Of a stretch of DNA of 56,014 nucleotides, positions 54,385-56,014 are shown one piece after another; positions within the stretch are counted from its first letter, which is position 1; the number at the start of each line of letters is the position of its first letter. The notes under the pieces are model-generated. The model ran no database searches and was not told the DNA's origin. It saw nothing but the letters and a program-made list of their open reading frames with translations. This DNA is from an uncultured bacterium (GTDB lineage Bacteria; Myxococcota_A; Bradymonadia; Bradymonadales; Bradymonadaceae): NCBI GenBank assembly GCA_937981985.1, contig CALJNB010000089.1, forward strand, positions 1 to 56,014. The letters are read 5' to 3'. The translations under genes and the position numbers were made by a program.

Positions 54385-55691
54385 ACCCGATCCTCCACAA
54401 GAGCAGGCTCGATAGGATCGACAACTCGCAGACCCGTAGGACCTGGTGGTTTCGTGTCATCGTTTTTCGCACCCAAAATTACCAAACAAGTATGTTCCAT
54501 CTCGTCAATAATATTGTCTCCCCACGCTCGGAAGATGTTTCCAAAAACGAGAGTCGGAATCGCTACGACAAGTCCAAACTTGGTTGTGATCAATGCCTCA
54601 GAAATACCGGATGAAAGTAACTTCGGATCACCAGTCCCAAATTCTGTAATGATGTCAAAAGTTGCAATCATTCCCGTTACCGTTCCGAGCAAGCCCAACA
54701 ACGGCGCTATTGCAGCAATCACCATAATGATTGTACTAAAACGTTCTATCCGAGGTACAAACCCGCCAACGATTTCATCGATATCGTCCACTGTCGCATC
54801 TTCGCGTTCCAACAATGAAGAGGCCGACTGAGCGACGACGCCTTTTGCATCCATCGCCAATTTCTTCGCGGGTCCCCGTGACAACAAAGCTGCTTTAAGA
54901 TCGGATGCAAAAGTCTTCGGCGAAGCATAACGGATAAGGAAAAAAGCACGGACCAATAAAAGAAATAGCGCAAAGAATCCGAGAATAACAATAATGTAGG
55001 CGATGGTTCCGCCCGCTTTGACAGTATCAGCGATTGTTTTTTCTTTGGGAGGTGTCATCGCCTTTTCAACCGATTCAAACAATACGACGCCCACTTGAGT
55101 CTTTCCGACTTGAGGCCAAATTTTAAATTTCCCTTCCCCAACTGGGGCAAGTGGTAAACCTTCTGCATATGCAGCGATTCTACCTATCTTCGTAAGCTCA
55201 CCCTTTTTTGATATTCCCTTAGCATCAAAATAGGTTTCGGTTTGAGTTCGAACAATTCTACCTTCTTTGATTCCTTTTAAACCTTCAGCATAGAGCAATC
55301 CGTAATCCGCGGCGCTTATCTTCTCCTTTTCCGGAACGGTCATCCCAATCGAAGAAAGCGATTGACGTCCTTGTTCGTAGGTACCAAGCAAGGCGTCATT
55401 TTGATCTTCAGTAGATGGCCCCTTTGCGTTCGCGTCCGACAATTGCGTCTGCAAACGTTCGGACTCTGCCTGCAGGTAAAGCCACCTATCTTGCAACCGC
55501 TTAATTTTGGCTGCTGCAGAATCAGTGGTCTTTTTGCCAGACACTTCAATCGCTTTGAGACGTTTCTCAAGCGTATTCTTTTGAGAACTTAAATATCCCA
55601 CTTCACGTTGGTATGCTTTCTTAAGCGACGATTCTGCAAATGCCGAAATTGGAAGCATGAGGATAAGAGAAAAAGTTAGAAACGATTTCAT
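54381..55691 (-). CDS. MotA/TolQ/ExbB protein with periplasmic coiled-coil N-domain
   Basis: 436 aa from ATG 55691, which overlaps the DUF3450 stop as ATGA; a start at 55718 would spoil the signal peptide. Signal FLTFSLILMLPISAFA, then a coiled coil (about 15-100), a mixed domain to about 210, a membrane helix (IAYIIVILGFFALFLLLVRAFFL) and a full ExbB core (APLLGLLGTVTGMIATFDIITEFG, SGISEALITTKFGLVVAIPTLVFGN). Works with the shorter ExbB and the ExbD; the N-domain likely meets DUF3450 in the periplasm. Confidence 0.92.
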   Translation of the reverse strand: MKSFLTFSLILMLPISAFAESSLKKAYQREVGYLSSQKNTLEKRLKAIEVSGKKTTDSAAAKIKRLQDRWLYLQAESERLQTQLSDANAKGPSTEDQNDALLGTYEQGRQSLSSIGMTVPEKEKISAADYGLLYAEGLKGIKEGRIVRTQTETYFDAKGISKKGELTKIGRIAAYAEGLPLAPVGEGKFKIWPQVGKTQVGVVLFESVEKAMTPPKEKTIADTVKAGGTIAYIIVILGFFALFLLLVRAFFLIRYASPKTFASDLKAALLSRGPAKKLAMDAKGVVAQSASSLLEREDATVDDIDEIVGGFVPRIERFSTIIMVIAAIAPLLGLLGTVTGMIATFDIITEFGTGDPKLLSSGISEALITTKFGLVVAIPTLVFGNIFRAWGDNIIDEMEHTCLVILGAKNDDTKPPGPTGLRVVDPIEPALVEDRV

Positions 55692-56014
55692 TGTGCAACT
55701 CCACGATTTTGAATCCATAAAGTGCCCGGAAGATCAAAACCTCCCGCGCGAATTTGCTTTCGAAACGCATCGAAAAGCTGGGCAGTTTTTAATTGATCAG
55801 CTTCTTCGGTGAAGCGTTGAAACTCCCAACCTTTAGAAGTTGAAACGGCATGCCCGGTGACGCCTTCTTCAGTACGGAAATATAGCGCAACCATCCCAAT
55901 CCGAACGACCTCACACAACACTTCTTCACCTTCAAAATCGATAGTTTGTTTATACAATCCATTTTCTTTTGAAAGCCGAATTTCGTCCTCGATAAACTGC
56001 CAGACGCGGCTAAG
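55688..56014 (-). CDS. DUF3450 protein, C-terminal part (5' end outside window)
   Basis: The frame is open to the right edge: LSRVWQFIEDEIRLSKENG runs in frame into LYKQTIDFEGEEVLCEVVRIGMVALYFRTEEG, then FQRFTEEADQLKTAQLFDAF. This matches the C-terminal half of DUF3450, a periplasmic coiled-coil protein that opens ExbB/ExbD/TonB operons of this kind. Ends in a four-base overlap with the next gene. About 108 codons are visible. Confidence 0.85.
   Translation of the reverse strand, partial: LSRVWQFIEDEIRLSKENGLYKQTIDFEGEEVLCEVVRIGMVALYFRTEEGVTGHAVSTSKGWEFQRFTEEADQLKTAQLFDAFRKQIRAGGFDLPGTLWIQNRGVAQ

Noticed and set aside
54004-54831. Plus-strand frame of 275 codons
   Set aside because: Lies opposite exbB and the MotA/ExbB gene, which have clear family motifs; composition of the plus product is shadow-like.

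Overview
The window looks like chromosomal DNA of a Gram-negative bacterium from the Myxococcota (old Deltaproteobacteria), possibly a Bradymonadales-like lineage. This placement is an inference. It rests on the type IV pilus gene order pilB-pilT-pilC-pilS-pilR-pilA (the order known from Myxococcus), an AgmX/PglI-type C-terminal domain, a DUF3450/ExbB/ExbD/TonB operon, and many cysteine-rich lipoproteins with Asn/Gly/Thr-rich linkers. Base composition looks moderate. No phage, transposase, integrase, rRNA, tRNA or CRISPR array was seen.

Layout. 1-7.5 kb (minus): type IVa pilus operon, ending in a truncated pilA that has its own sigma-54 promoter. 7.6-10.4 kb (plus): def-fmt-rsmB. 10.4-12.4 kb (minus): two cysteine-rich lipoprotein paralogues and a decayed third copy. 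12.7-16.1 kb (plus): four-gene operon (zinc-ribbon protein, ketopantoate-reductase-like enzyme, ABC-2 exporter ATPase and permease). 16.1-17.7 kb: a frameshifted RCC1-repeat lipoprotein gene and a decayed, internally deleted copy of the ABC exporter genes. 17.7-19.2 kb: MarR regulator with a cytochrome c'-like lipoprotein, then a small lipoprotein. 19.7-28.9 kb: S37-type peptidase, exonuclease III, an FG-GAP/AgmX protein, urocanate hydratase, M48 protease, CX4CH lipoprotein, methyltransferase, HhH protein and a barnase/barstar-type pair. 29-36.9 kb (minus): aminotransferase with M42 peptidase, a second PilT-like ATPase, ThiI, a glutamate-synthase-domain protein and a YrdC/Sua5 protein.

37-42 kb (minus) is the most unusual part. 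Six tandem paralogous lipoproteins each have the same lipoprotein signal, a low-complexity linker built from in-frame minisatellite units, and a secreted domain with exactly 22 cysteines ending in Cys-Asn or Cys-Asp. Each gene has its own promoter-like element and its own hairpin terminator, so the array looks like separately transcribed cassettes. No function can be assigned.

42-56 kb: an NAD(P)-binding protein; a NERD-domain pseudokinase; tmRNA (tag ANDNVALRAAA); a DUF444-SpoVR-pyrD operon without a visible prkA; and a translationally coupled TonB-system operon (DUF3450, MotA/TolQ/ExbB fusion, ExbB, ExbD, TonB, TPR protein, TonB-dependent receptor) that runs off the right edge. Three suspected one-base losses in homopolymer runs (in the RCC1 gene and at the methyltransferase 5' end) suggest either base-calling errors or real decay/slippage, and should be kept in mind when judging broken genes here.
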